Assembly (NCBI GenBank): GCA_003485765.1
Contig: DNHS01000035.1
Span: forward strand, 94,196-158,195
Reading direction: 5' to 3'
DNA length: 64,000 bases
Source: Candidatus Omnitrophota bacterium
Lineage (GTDB): Bacteria > Omnitrophota > Gorgyraeia > Gorgyraeales > Gorgyraeaceae
Shown: positions 27,230 to 36,479 of the stretch, piece by piece
Numbering within the stretch: position 1 is the stretch's first letter
How the letters are laid out: each line of letters begins with the position of its first letter
The notes under the pieces: generated by a model
The model's database searches: none
What the model was told of the DNA's origin: nothing
What the model saw: only the letters and a program-made list of their open reading frames with translations
Program-made: the position numbers and the translations under genes

Positions 27230-28885
27230 ATGAAGAAAAATTTTTTTGGAGTATGCGTTTTTATTACAGTGATTTTATCAATTGCTTCTCTATTAAGGTT
27301 TACCGGGCTTAAAGAACGGGGCATATTCCTATGCGACGAAGGAGATTTTCTATCAGGGGGTAGGACTGTAGTAGCAGCTTTAAATTTTGTTTTTAATAAA
27401 GCATTTCATCCGGAAGAGATAAACACATCTTTTACCAATTATGTATCTACAAATGGAGGAGGATATGCTTCAGCAGTTAAACCCGGGTATTATTTACTTG
27501 TAGCCATATCTTTTCTTGTCGGAGGCGTTCATGATTACTCTATATTGTATTTTTCAGCCATATTAGGTTTAATGACAATAATCCTGATTTTTCTCATAGC
27601 AAGGCTTTTATATAATATAAAAGTGGCTATATATTCCACAATACTGGCGTCTTTTTCACCCTATCTTATAAATTATTCGCGTTCAGCCCTTTCTGTATGC
27701 GCTACAACTTTTTTCCTGTATTTAGGAGCGTATCTTTTTTTTAAGCATATTAAAAATTTTGAATATAAAAAGAGTTATAAATTATATCTTATCTTTAGCG
27801 GCATGGCTTTTGGTTACGCGTACGCCTGCCATTATAATTTGATAGCGACTATGGCTGTTATATTTACGGTTTTTGTTTTTTTTACATTTAAAAGGTCAGG
27901 ACTAAAAGACCTGATTTTCCTTATCATAGGTTTTATTATCCCTCTTATTTTATTTGAAATACCTTATGTAATAGTAAAACATCTAACAAAGGGTATGTTG
28001 GGCGCTACAACAGGTCAGCCTTATATAATAAAAACCTATTTTGAACAACTTGTTGTTGTTTACAGCAGGACTTTCTCCAGCGGAAGGCCTTCAGCGCCAG
28101 TCTTTTCATATATAGATTTGATGTTCAAAACAGAGGGTTTTCTGGTGTTGATCTTATTTTTCTTTGGAAGTGTTTTTATGTTTCGTGAGAAGTTTAAGAA
28201 AAATAGATTATGTAATGTCTTGTTATTTTGTCTTGGGCCTTGCATGTTACTGCTATTTTCTTTGCTAGGAGAAAAGGCGCCAAGGACAATACTTTCTGTT
28301 ATGCCAGCGTTTTATATAATAGTAGCTTTATTCTTATCAGAGTTAGAGTCCATGATCCATGTTATTGTAAAAAATAAGTACATATCTTATGTTTTTTTAA
28401 TCTTACCTATATGGTTAGGCATAATCATTTTTCAATCATTGGTTTCTTTTGAATATATAAAGTTTAAATCCCCATACAGTCCTGCAATAGATTACATAAA
28501 GAAACAAGGGGATTATAAACACTTTTCTTCTAATCCGCCTGTTTCAATATTTTATACTGGGTTAAAAAATACAAATCCTTTATGGAAAATGAAACTTGAA
28601 GATGCCAGAAAGTTATATGAAACCCAGAATTATAGATTTTTAATATTAGATATGGGCGAAGAGAGTTTGCGGTACATGAATGGTTTGGTTAACCTTGCGT
28701 TAAGATCAGATGCAAAACCGGTGTTCAGAGAGAAATATAAACCGCTTCCTTTTGTCCTAGAAGACCTTTATTTCTATAAATACAAAGAAGGAGAGTTTAC
28801 TATAATTTACTATAAATATAAAAATATTAAAGAAAAAGATTATCCTGTTATAAGGGTATTTGACCTGAAAGACATATTAGGATAG
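27230..28885 (+). CDS. GT-C membrane glycosyltransferase (PMT/ArnT-like)
   Basis: A 551-residue polytopic membrane protein. After the first membrane helix comes F-L-C-D-E-G-D-F-L, the acidic first-loop motif that GT-C enzymes use for catalysis. About ten further hydrophobic segments and a soluble C-terminal region of about 130 residues follow. I chose ATG 27230, which follows AAGGGATAG, rather than TTG 27200. Paired with the preceding polyprenyl-phosphate sugar synthase, it likely transfers that sugar on the outer face of the inner membrane. Confidence 0.82.
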   Translation: MKKNFFGVCVFITVILSIASLLRFTGLKERGIFLCDEGDFLSGGRTVVAALNFVFNKAFHPEEINTSFTNYVSTNGGGYASAVKPGYYLLVAISFLVGGVHDYSILYFSAILGLMTIILIFLIARLLYNIKVAIYSTILASFSPYLINYSRSALSVCATTFFLYLGAYLFFKHIKNFEYKKSYKLYLIFSGMAFGYAYACHYNLIATMAVIFTVFVFFTFKRSGLKDLIFLIIGFIIPLILFEIPYVIVKHLTKGMLGATTGQPYIIKTYFEQLVVVYSRTFSSGRPSAPVFSYIDLMFKTEGFLVLILFFFGSVFMFREKFKKNRLCNVLLFCLGPCMLLLFSLLGEKAPRTILSVMPAFYIIVALFLSELESMIHVIVKNKYISYVFLILPIWLGIIIFQSLVSFEYIKFKSPYSPAIDYIKKQGDYKHFSSNPPVSIFYTGLKNTNPLWKMKLEDARKLYETQNYRFLILDMGEESLRYMNGLVNLALRSDAKPVFREKYKPLPFVLEDLYFYKYKEGEFTIIYYKYKNIKEKDYPVIRVFDLKDILG

Positions 28886-28894
28886 AGACATATT

Positions 28895-28993
28895 ATGCAT
28901 GATTATGATTTATCATGGAATCAATGGGTGGATTGTGAAATATACGGAACCGATAAGGATGCGCGAATCAGAAAAATATGGAAATACTCTTAG
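28895..28993 (+). pseudogene. 5' remnant of a SAM methyltransferase
   Basis: ATG at 28895, nine bases after the GT-C stop, opens 32 codons ending with TAG at 28991-28993. The translation M-H-D-Y-D-L-S-W-N-Q-W-V-D-C-E-I-Y-G-T is clearly related to the start of the methyltransferase at 31253 (M-T-D-Y-D-K-G-W-S-K-W-L-D-C-E-V-Y-G-P). The SAM-binding domain is missing, and the next gene begins at 28978 inside the remnant. It therefore looks like a methyltransferase gene whose body was lost when the downstream module joined. Confidence 0.75.
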
Positions 28994-30366
28994 TTCAGCC
29001 AGCAAAAGATAAAAAACATACATTAAACCTTATGCCGCCCTTAGGGCTTGGTTATCTATCTTCTACGGTAAGGCGCAGCCATAATGTCAAAATACTAGAT
29101 TGTGTTAAAGAGAGGTTTGATATAAATGATTTCAAGGCTTATATTGCAAAAAATATACCTGATATTATAGGATTTACTGTTTTTTCCTGTGACTTGGAAA
29201 GTGTCAAGAAAAGCATCAAGGCTGTTAAAGAAATAAATCCTGGAATAATAACAGTGGCTGGTGGGCCCCATCCATCAGGCGATCCGCATGGGACAATAGT
29301 ATATCTGGATTCTCTTGATTTTGTTTTTGCAGGAGAGGCTGAAAAGGGTTTCCCGCTTTTTATAGAACAGTTGTCCAGAAAATCAGATGAAAGGAATTTT
29401 AAAAATATACCAGGCCTTGTCTGGAAGGAAAACGGAAGCATAAACTCTAATCTAAAGATTTTCATAGAAAATCTAGACACTATAGAATTTCCAAGTTGGG
29501 ACTTGCTTAAATTAGGCACATATAAAGGCGTACCAAATGGTGTATTTACTAAACAGTATCCTTTTGCGCCTATTATTGTAACAAGAGGCTGCCCTTATCT
29601 GTGCACATTTTGTTCAGCGCATAATATTGTAGGGAGGAAACTGCGGTATCGTTCAATAGATAATGTTATAGAAGAAATAAAAATATTATATGAGAAATAC
29701 GGAATAAAAGAGATACACATAGAGGATGATAATTTTACCTTTGACCTTGGATTTGCTAAGGAGTTTTGTAATAGGCTCATAAAACTTGGGTTACCGCTTA
29801 CGTATTCCTGCCCCAACGGTGTGAGACTTGACAGAATTGACATAGAGTTGCTTTCTCTGATGAAGCGAGCCGGGTTTTACAATATATATGTTGGAATAGA
29901 GTCCGGTTCTCCCAGAATCCTTAAACATATGAAGAAAAATCTAAGCCTGGAAGAAATAGCTAAAAAGGTGGACTTAATAAAAGAGGCTGGTTTAGAAGCA
30001 TCGGGTTATTTTATATTAGGCTATCCTGAAGAGACTATGGAAGATATGGAAATGACTATATCTTTTGCCAGGTCGCTTAAGTTAGATTGGGCGCAGTTTG
30101 CCACATTTATTCCCATCCCTGGCAGCGATATTATGAAAGATGAATATGTAAAGAGGGTATCTGAAGCCATAAGTTGGTCTGATTTTTTCAATACAGATGT
30201 GCCTTTTGCGCCACGAGGCATATTAAGAGAGCAGTTAAAAAAAATACAGAAACGCGCGTTTTTAAGGTTTTATTTTAGGCCATGGAAAATTATAAATTTA
30301 ATCAAAAAAATCAGAAGTGATAATTTTGTTTTTATATTCAGAAGAATAATTTCCTATTTTTGTTAA
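28978..30366 (+). CDS. B12-binding-domain radical SAM protein
   Basis: A 462-residue protein with a cobalamin-type Rossmann domain (M-E-I-L-L-V-Q-P-A at the start, M-P-P-L-G-L-G-Y-L near 19-27, A-G-G-P-H-P-S near 94-100) and a radical SAM barrel. The cluster cysteines are C205, C209 and C212 in R-G-C-P-Y-L-C-T-F-C. I-E-S-G-S-P-R and L-G-Y-P-E-E-T are typical. Possible roles are methylation or rearrangement of a sugar or lipid. The start lies within a truncated methyltransferase frame. Confidence 0.85.
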   Translation: MEILLVQPAKDKKHTLNLMPPLGLGYLSSTVRRSHNVKILDCVKERFDINDFKAYIAKNIPDIIGFTVFSCDLESVKKSIKAVKEINPGIITVAGGPHPSGDPHGTIVYLDSLDFVFAGEAEKGFPLFIEQLSRKSDERNFKNIPGLVWKENGSINSNLKIFIENLDTIEFPSWDLLKLGTYKGVPNGVFTKQYPFAPIIVTRGCPYLCTFCSAHNIVGRKLRYRSIDNVIEEIKILYEKYGIKEIHIEDDNFTFDLGFAKEFCNRLIKLGLPLTYSCPNGVRLDRIDIELLSLMKRAGFYNIYVGIESGSPRILKHMKKNLSLEEIAKKVDLIKEAGLEASGYFILGYPEETMEDMEMTISFARSLKLDWAQFATFIPIPGSDIMKDEYVKRVSEAISWSDFFNTDVPFAPRGILREQLKKIQKRAFLRFYFRPWKIINLIKKIRSDNFVFIFRRIISYFC

Positions 30367-30368
30367 TT

Positions 30369-31160
30369 ATGAATACTTTAAATAAGCAAATAAGATTTGA
30401 ATTTGGTAAAAATTGGCAAAAATATATCAATAAGTCAGGTAAAAAAAATGTCGATGAAGCAATATTTTCTTTAAAAGAATTTTTAGGGCATGATGATTTA
30501 AAAGATAAATCTTTTTTAGATATAGGATGCGGCAGCGGGCTTTTTTCATTAGCTGCTAATTTGCTAGGCGCTACGGTTTGTTCATTTGATTACGATTACA
30601 ATAGTACGATTTGTGCCCGTAGTCTAATGACAAAATATTCTAAGCGCCTTGACAAAGATAAATGTACTATATTACAGGGAGATGTGCTTGATGGCAATTT
30701 TTGCAAAAAACTAGGAGTATTTGATATTGTTTATGCCTGGGGTATCTTACATCATACAGGAAATATGTGGAAGGCTATTAATAATTCTTGTTGTTTTGTT
30801 AAAAGATCGGGTTTTCTTGTAGTGGCTATATACAGTAAAAGTTTTACTTCACCAATATGGAAAGTAATAAAATATATTTATAACATATCTCCATGTATTG
30901 TAAAGAAGATGCTGGTCTATTTTTTTACACCATTAATTTATATTGCAAAGTATTTAGTAACCGGGAGAAATCCGCTTGAAAAGGAAAGAGGTATGGATTT
31001 TTTTATAGACGTTATTGATTGGCTTGGGGGGTATCCTTATGAGTACGCTACTTCAGATGAAATTATTCATTATATAAAAAAAAGGGGATTTGAAATCTTG
31101 AAAATTAAAAAAGGGAAAACTCCCATCGCTTGTAATGAATTTCTGTTTCAGAAAATGTAG
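30369..31160 (+). CDS. SAM-dependent methyltransferase
   Basis: A 263-residue class I methyltransferase. The SAM motif is F-L-D-I-G-C-G-S-G-L-F near residues 47-57, and the acidic D-I-V-Y-A-W-G-I-L-H-H-T-G near 121-133 is the usual motif IV region. The C-terminal part (about 170-215) is hydrophobic and may touch the membrane. I chose ATG 30369, just after the previous stop. Its stop codon TAG lies inside an 87-bp palindromic repeat at 31154-31240. Confidence 0.87.
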   Translation: MNTLNKQIRFEFGKNWQKYINKSGKKNVDEAIFSLKEFLGHDDLKDKSFLDIGCGSGLFSLAANLLGATVCSFDYDYNSTICARSLMTKYSKRLDKDKCTILQGDVLDGNFCKKLGVFDIVYAWGILHHTGNMWKAINNSCCFVKRSGFLVVAIYSKSFTSPIWKVIKYIYNISPCIVKKMLVYFFTPLIYIAKYLVTGRNPLEKERGMDFFIDVIDWLGGYPYEYATSDEIIHYIKKRGFEILKIKKGKTPIACNEFLFQKM

Positions 31161-31240
31161 CCCACCCGGGCTTAAGCCAGGGGGTTCCTTGGGCGAAATA
31201 CTGAGCCCGCCATTGTTTCCGTGGCGGGCGAATGTATAAA
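31154..31240 (+). repeat. palindrome-rich repeat element, copy 1 (intergenic)
   Basis: About 87 bp that match, in reverse complement and nearly base for base, the stretch at 49264-49350. Inside are two hairpin-forming parts: one centred on GGGCTTAAGCC and one with arms GCCCGCC and GGCGGGC around ATTGTTTCCGT. The left end overlaps the stop codon of the preceding methyltransferase and the right end lies 12 bp before the next gene's start. No terminal duplication is obvious. It looks like a small non-autonomous palindromic element, and the hairpins may also affect mRNA stability. Confidence 0.85.
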
Positions 31241-31252
31241 AGAAGGACTCTG

Positions 31253-31975
31253 ATGCGCAATTTGTTAAATTCATATACCATGACAGATTATGATAAAGGA
31301 TGGAGCAAGTGGCTTGATTGTGAAGTTTATGGGCCTACATTACGTCACCAGCGCAGGAACATAAAAAAACTTTTGAACGGCTTAGAATATAATTCTATTT
31401 TAGATATCGGCTGTGGCAGTGGAGATCATTTGCATGAGATATTAAAATTAAATAATGTGGATAAAATATGCATGGCGGATATATCCAAAGAGGCATTGAG
31501 CAGGGCTAAGAATCTGATACCAAAAGCGGATTGCGTTCAAATAGATATTGAAAAAGGCAGTATTGGCAATAAATTTGATTTGGTTCTATGCTGTGATGTA
31601 TTGGAGCATATTTCTGACGATAAAGCTGCTTTAAGAAATATAAGGAAGATGGCTCATAAATATCTGGTAGTATCCACATTATCTGGTAAAATGCGAGAAT
31701 CTGAGAAGCATGTTGGCCATGTCAGAAATTATGCTTTGGATGGTCTTTTGGATAAATTATCAGAAGCCGGTTTTAAGCCTTTAAAGATTATTAAATGGGG
31801 GTTTCCTTTTTACTCTCCGCTGTATCGTAATCTGTGGGATAAAGTACCTCAGAAAGTTAACGATGGAAAATTCGGCTGGTTCAGGAAATTCTGCGCCAAT
31901 ACGCTATACTTTATATTTATGTTAAATTCCACTTCTAAAGGTGACTATCTTTTTATTCTTTCAGAATCAGTGTAG
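31253..31975 (+). CDS. SAM-dependent methyltransferase
   Basis: A 240-residue class I methyltransferase. The SAM motif I-L-D-I-G-C-G-S-G-D-H is near residues 43-53 and C-C-D-V-L-E-H-I is near 107-114. I chose ATG 31253, five bases after AAGGA; ATG 31232 lies inside the repeat element and ATG 31280 is also in frame. The N-terminal M-T-D-Y-D-K-G-W-S-K-W-L-D motif recurs in the truncated gene at 28895. It probably methylates a sugar in the glycan, target unknown. Confidence 0.87.
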   Translation: MRNLLNSYTMTDYDKGWSKWLDCEVYGPTLRHQRRNIKKLLNGLEYNSILDIGCGSGDHLHEILKLNNVDKICMADISKEALSRAKNLIPKADCVQIDIEKGSIGNKFDLVLCCDVLEHISDDKAALRNIRKMAHKYLVVSTLSGKMRESEKHVGHVRNYALDGLLDKLSEAGFKPLKIIKWGFPFYSPLYRNLWDKVPQKVNDGKFGWFRKFCANTLYFIFMLNSTSKGDYLFILSESV

Positions 31976-31983
31976 GAGAAAAT

Positions 31984-32682
31984 GTGAAATATCGATGGCA
32001 AAAGTTAACAGATGAACTTATTGGGAAAAAGGGTTATTTTTTTATAGACACTACTATTCATAGTTTTTTTATCGTAATAAAAAAGTATATAGAAAAATAT
32101 GCAAAAGGCATAGTGCTGGATGCAGGTGCAGGAAGGCTCGCTTTAAAATTTTTATTAACCAAAAGAGCCTGCGTATATTACAGCATAGATAGACACATAG
32201 CTAGAAAAGAGTTAAGCAGCATAGGAGATCTGAATAAGATGCCTTTTAAAGAAAAAATCTTTGATACTATAGTATGCCTTCAGGTTATAGAGCATACGCC
32301 TACTCCTGAAATTGTTATTAAGAACCTGGCAGATTCTTTAAAAGATAAAGGGATTCTTATATTATCAGCACCTCATATATCATATCTACACGGAGAACCG
32401 GAAGATTATTACAGGTATACTAAATATGGATTATTTTATATGTTGAATAAATATGGTTTCAGAGTGCTAGAGATAAATGCGGCTGGCAGTATATTTAGTT
32501 TTTTATTTACGCCTATTTCAGATTTTATTCTTTCTTATACTTATGGTATTCCGATTGTTTTTCAGATAACATTTTTTCTTAACTCATTATTTGTTCAAAT
32601 TATTTCCAGGATAGATCTATTTTTATTTAAGAATTCTATTATGCCAGCTAATTATATATTAGCCGCAGAAAGGATAAGATAA
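31984..32682 (+). CDS. SAM-dependent methyltransferase
   Basis: A 232-residue class I methyltransferase with GTG start preceded by AGGAGA. The SAM motif is degenerate, V-L-D-A-G-A-G-R-L-A near residues 42-51, and C-L-Q-V-I-E-H-T-P is near 98-106. P-E-D-Y-Y-R-Y-T-K-Y-G is a common motif in polysaccharide methyltransferases. A hydrophobic C-terminal stretch (about 175-215) could bind the membrane. It sits 8 bp after another methyltransferase and 6 bp before a radical SAM gene. Confidence 0.83.
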   Translation: MKYRWQKLTDELIGKKGYFFIDTTIHSFFIVIKKYIEKYAKGIVLDAGAGRLALKFLLTKRACVYYSIDRHIARKELSSIGDLNKMPFKEKIFDTIVCLQVIEHTPTPEIVIKNLADSLKDKGILILSAPHISYLHGEPEDYYRYTKYGLFYMLNKYGFRVLEINAAGSIFSFLFTPISDFILSYTYGIPIVFQITFFLNSLFVQIISRIDLFLFKNSIMPANYILAAERIR

Positions 32683-32688
32683 TTGGAG

Positions 32689-34197
32689 ATGCATAAAAAA
32701 ATACAAATTACATTATTTTGTATTGGTTCTAATTTTACATGTATAGGGCCAAGAAGAATATCAGCTTATTTAAAGTCAAAAGGGATAAGGACTAGAATTG
32801 TTTTTGTGACTGGAAATTCAGATTACAGCATTTCTTTAGAAGGCGATTGCAAGAAACAGCTTGCCGATATGCTAAAGAAGGATATTGCTGTAGGCATCTC
32901 TTTTACTTCTAATTATTTAAAGATAGCTGAAGCGCTTACCTGCTTTATAAAGGACGCATTACCAATTCCGGTAATTTGGGGCGGAGTTCATGCTACTGTC
33001 TCACCTGAAGAATCGCTTGGTATTTGTGATATTGCCTGTCTAGGAGAAGGAGAAGAACCGCTATTAGAGTTTATTGATAGTCTTGTCAATTTGAATAAGA
33101 GTAATCAGATAAGAAATCTATGGATAAAATCAGGCGATCAGATAATTAAAAACAGTCAAAGACCATTAATGGACAATCTAGATGAATTACCTTGTCAGGA
33201 TTATGAAATAGAAAACCACTTTATTTTAAAAAAAGAGAAGATTAGGCAGCTTGAGATTTCAGATCTTAAAAAGAACTTTGGTTTTTCTCTTACAAGAATG
33301 ATGACTTTTGGATGCCCGTTCAGATGCGCATATTGCGCTAATGATAGATATCAAAGCTTAGATATGCGTTATTCACAAATAAGGCATTATTCCGTAAATT
33401 ATTTTATAAATGAGACAAAATATATTCTAAATAAACTTCCTTTTATAAGTTATCTATTATTTGATGATGATGCTTTTCTCGGACTTCCTCAAGAGGTTAT
33501 CCAAGAATTTTGCGAGAAATATAAAAAAGAAATCGGCCTGCCTTTCGGCATAGGTGGCATAAAAGCAGAAATACTGAAAAAAGAAAAACTTTATATGTTA
33601 GTAGATGCAGGGTTAATAACAGTCAGAATGGGCATACAGAGCGGAAGCGAAAGGGTAAATAGGCAGGTATTTAAAAGGCATTTTTCTAAAGAAAAAAATA
33701 TTGAGGCGGCTAAAATTTTTAAATTGTTTAAAAATAAGTTAAGGCCGCCTTTTTATGATATTATCTTAGATAACCCTTGGGAAAATAGAGCTGATAAGCT
33801 TGCTACTTTGGAACTCTTAAGGGAGTTGCCGCGCCCGTATTTCTTAAACGTTTTTTCTCTATCCTTTTTTCCAGGCACAGAGCTTTACGAACGCGCATTA
33901 AAAGAAGGATTGATTAATGCCTATGACCCATTAAAGCAGTATCATAAAATCAGGAAAAATTTTTTGAATCTCTTGATGTTGTATACCAGCATATTGAAAT
34001 TTCCTCGTTCTTTTTACAGAAGATTTCTTGATTCTAAAATGATAAAAGAAGAAAAAAAAGAATACGTATTCTTTTATTATATTTATGTATTTATAAATCT
34101 ATTTTCTCGTTTATTATCTTACTATACAAACTACAAATTCGTTTTGGCTAAAATCAGAAAAATCGGAAAGGAAATAACTTATGGAATCTCAGATTAA
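32689..34197 (+). CDS. B12-binding-domain radical SAM protein
   Basis: A 502-residue protein. The N-terminal domain has the cobalamin-type features W-G-G-V-H-A-T near 97-103 and L-G-E-G-E-E-P near 118-124. The radical SAM cluster is bound by C209, C213 and C216 in F-G-C-P-F-R-C-A-Y-C. I-Q-S-G-S-E-R near 315 is typical. ATG 32689 is preferred to TTG 32683, but neither has a well-spaced Shine-Dalgarno. It is the third protein of this class in the window. Its substrate is unknown. Confidence 0.84.
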   Translation: MHKKIQITLFCIGSNFTCIGPRRISAYLKSKGIRTRIVFVTGNSDYSISLEGDCKKQLADMLKKDIAVGISFTSNYLKIAEALTCFIKDALPIPVIWGGVHATVSPEESLGICDIACLGEGEEPLLEFIDSLVNLNKSNQIRNLWIKSGDQIIKNSQRPLMDNLDELPCQDYEIENHFILKKEKIRQLEISDLKKNFGFSLTRMMTFGCPFRCAYCANDRYQSLDMRYSQIRHYSVNYFINETKYILNKLPFISYLLFDDDAFLGLPQEVIQEFCEKYKKEIGLPFGIGGIKAEILKKEKLYMLVDAGLITVRMGIQSGSERVNRQVFKRHFSKEKNIEAAKIFKLFKNKLRPPFYDIILDNPWENRADKLATLELLRELPRPYFLNVFSLSFFPGTELYERALKEGLINAYDPLKQYHKIRKNFLNLLMLYTSILKFPRSFYRRFLDSKMIKEEKKEYVFFYYIYVFINLFSRLLSYYTNYKFVLAKIRKIGKEITYGISD

Positions 34198-35368
34198 ATC
34201 AAATGATAATGAAATAGATGTATCAGTAGTCATGCCGTGCCTTAATGAAGAGGAAATGATTGGAATATGTATTGAAAAGACTAAAAAGGCATTCAAGGAT
34301 CATGATATAAAAGGTGAGATTATTGTTTCAGATAATGGCTCAAAAGACAGGTCTGTGGAAATAGCTTTGAATTCAGGCGCAAGAGTTGTGCATCAGCCAT
34401 TAAGGGGATATGGCAATGCCTATATGAAGGGAATAGAAAGCGCAAAAGGGAAATACGTTGTAATGGGAGATGCAGACAATACTTATGATTTTTCTGAAAT
34501 TCATAAATTTATAGAGCCTTTAAAAAAAGGCGCAGATATGGTTATGGGATCCCGTTTAAAAGGAAAGATACATAAAGGCGCCATGCCTTTTTTGCATAGG
34601 TACATAGGCAATCCTGTGCTTTCAGGTATTCTTGAGTTAATGTTTAAGGCAAAGGTCTCTGATGCTCATTGCGGCATGAGGTCTTTTAGAAGAGAAGTTT
34701 TTGATAAATTATGCCTGAAAACACCAGGTATGGAATTTGCGTCTGAGATGATAATAAAGGCAGCCAAGGCCAGATTAAAAATAGAGGACATTCCTATAAC
34801 GTATTATCCTAGGGAGGGAGAGTCGAAACTTAGGACATTTAAAGATGGATGGAGACACTTGAGGTTTATGCTGTTACTGAGCCCGGAATATTTATTCATA
34901 TTACCAGGGATTATTATGTTGTTATTTGGATTGACGTCGCTTATTGCTTTAATAGGCGGACCTATAGCTATTTTAAATCATAAATTTGATTTACATATGA
35001 TGATTCTTTCTAGTTTTTTTACGATTTCAGGGCTGCAAGTTTTATCTTTAGGATTATTTACACAAATATATTCTCATAATCTATTCGCTAGCGACAATAA
35101 ACTCGTTACGTTTTTTATAAAATGTTTTACATTGGAAAAAGGCATATATTCAGGCCTGTTCTTTTTAATGGTAGGTTTTTTATTTTGCGTAAAAGTTTTA
35201 TATAACTATCTGCATGCCATAACAGGAGATTCTATTTACTACAACGCAAGATTTGCGGTATTTGGAGTTACTATGATGATAATGGGCTTACAGCTTATAT
35301 TTTCTTCGTTTTATGTAAGTTTCTTAAACCTAAAAAAGGAACATGAAGATTTTAATTATATGTCATGA
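34181..35368 (+). CDS. family 2 glycosyltransferase with C-terminal membrane helices
   Basis: A 395-residue protein. The GT-A domain (about 1-235) has V-V-M-P-C-L-N-E-E-E near 15-24, I-V-S-D-N-G-S-K-D-R near 47-56, and the metal site M-G-D-A-D-N-T near 91-97. Four hydrophobic segments follow (about 240-390). This layout occurs in membrane-bound polyprenyl-phosphate glucosyl- or mannosyltransferases (GtrB/DPM-like). AAAGGAAA precedes the ATG. It overlaps its upstream neighbour by 17 bp and its downstream neighbour by 26 bp. Confidence 0.9.
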   Translation: MESQIKSNDNEIDVSVVMPCLNEEEMIGICIEKTKKAFKDHDIKGEIIVSDNGSKDRSVEIALNSGARVVHQPLRGYGNAYMKGIESAKGKYVVMGDADNTYDFSEIHKFIEPLKKGADMVMGSRLKGKIHKGAMPFLHRYIGNPVLSGILELMFKAKVSDAHCGMRSFRREVFDKLCLKTPGMEFASEMIIKAAKARLKIEDIPITYYPREGESKLRTFKDGWRHLRFMLLLSPEYLFILPGIIMLLFGLTSLIALIGGPIAILNHKFDLHMMILSSFFTISGLQVLSLGLFTQIYSHNLFASDNKLVTFFIKCFTLEKGIYSGLFFLMVGFLFCVKVLYNYLHAITGDSIYYNARFAVFGVTMMIMGLQLIFSSFYVSFLNLKKEHEDFNYMS

Positions 35369-36479
35369 GTTTCCTCCTATAGGAGGAGGCGCGGCAAATG
35401 CTGCATTTTATATAGCAAGTTACCTTAGAAATAAACAGCATGAGGTAACAGTGATTACCTCAAGATTTAAACGGGTCAACCAGGCTGAATATGATTTCAA
35501 CATAATTTATCTCCCTGTTTTGAGAAAGCATATTGACAGGACATCGCCTTTGGAATTGATTTCTTTCGCTCTGTCAGGTATTTTTTATAGTTTATTTAAT
35601 ATCAGAAAGTCTAGATACGATATATGCCTTGCTATGCACGGTATACCTAGCGGATGGGTTGCTTTTGTTATACGCAAGATTTTTGGAATTTCTTATATTG
35701 TTTCTCTTCGCGGAGGTGACGTGCCAGGCTTTTTGCCTCAGGAATATGATAGGCTTCATAAAAAAGTAAAAATTCTAACCAAACTATATTGGAAAAATGC
35801 AAAATCTATTATTGCCAATAGCGAGGGTTTAAAAGAGCTGGCAGATATTACTGCGAATACGTTAGATAAAAAGGTAAAGATTGTATCAAATGGTGTTGAT
35901 TGTCAGGCCTTTAAACCGGATTATTCGTTAAGAGACAATCAGTCCATTAGGATTATTTACGCTGGAAGAATTACTTTACAAAAGGGATTGGAAGGCTTTA
36001 TTAAAGCTGTAAAACAAGCTAAGGACAAGATAAAAAATAATTTTAATATAAAAATTATAGGCAATGGCTATTTAAAGGCCTATCTTGAAAAGATATCATT
36101 TGAATTGTGCGGCAAGGGTATTATAACATTCAGCGATTGGATGGATAAGAAGAGCCTGATTATGGAATACAAAAAAGCGCATATATTTATTCTTCCGTCA
36201 TTTTATGAGGGTATGTCAAACTCACTTCTTGAAGCCATGGCATGCGGTTGTATGGTGATAGCAAGCGATATACCTGGCAATAGAGAGCTTGTTAAAAGAT
36301 ATGAAAATGGTGTTCTTTTTAATCCAAGCGATTCATTGAATTTAGAAGAGGTATTGATGAATGTTTTAAATAGCGGGCCGGGCACAATAGAAGATATGGG
36401 TAAAAAAAGCAGGATAATTGCTGAGAGATTTGATTGGGACAGAGTAACAGATTTGTATCTTGAAGAGTTCTATGCGTAA
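35343..36479 (+). CDS. family 4 glycosyltransferase
   Basis: A 378-residue GT-B glycosyltransferase. E-F-P-P-I-G-G-G-A-A-N-A near residues 9-20 starts the acceptor domain. Y-A-G-R-I-T-L-Q-K-G near residues 203-212 and L-P-S-F-Y-E-G-M-S-N-S-L-L-E-A-M-A-C-G near 284-302 form the donor site with the E-x7-E pair. AAAAGGA precedes the ATG inside the previous gene. It likely adds one sugar on the cytoplasmic side. Confidence 0.92.
   Translation: MKILIICHEFPPIGGGAANAAFYIASYLRNKQHEVTVITSRFKRVNQAEYDFNIIYLPVLRKHIDRTSPLELISFALSGIFYSLFNIRKSRYDICLAMHGIPSGWVAFVIRKIFGISYIVSLRGGDVPGFLPQEYDRLHKKVKILTKLYWKNAKSIIANSEGLKELADITANTLDKKVKIVSNGVDCQAFKPDYSLRDNQSIRIIYAGRITLQKGLEGFIKAVKQAKDKIKNNFNIKIIGNGYLKAYLEKISFELCGKGIITFSDWMDKKSLIMEYKKAHIFILPSFYEGMSNSLLEAMACGCMVIASDIPGNRELVKRYENGVLFNPSDSLNLEEVLMNVLNSGPGTIEDMGKKSRIIAERFDWDRVTDLYLEEFYA

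Noticed and set aside
31232..31252. Earlier methyltransferase start inside the repeat element
   Set aside because: ATG 31253 has AAGGA at good spacing; the earlier one lies in the repeat's end and has no ribosome site.
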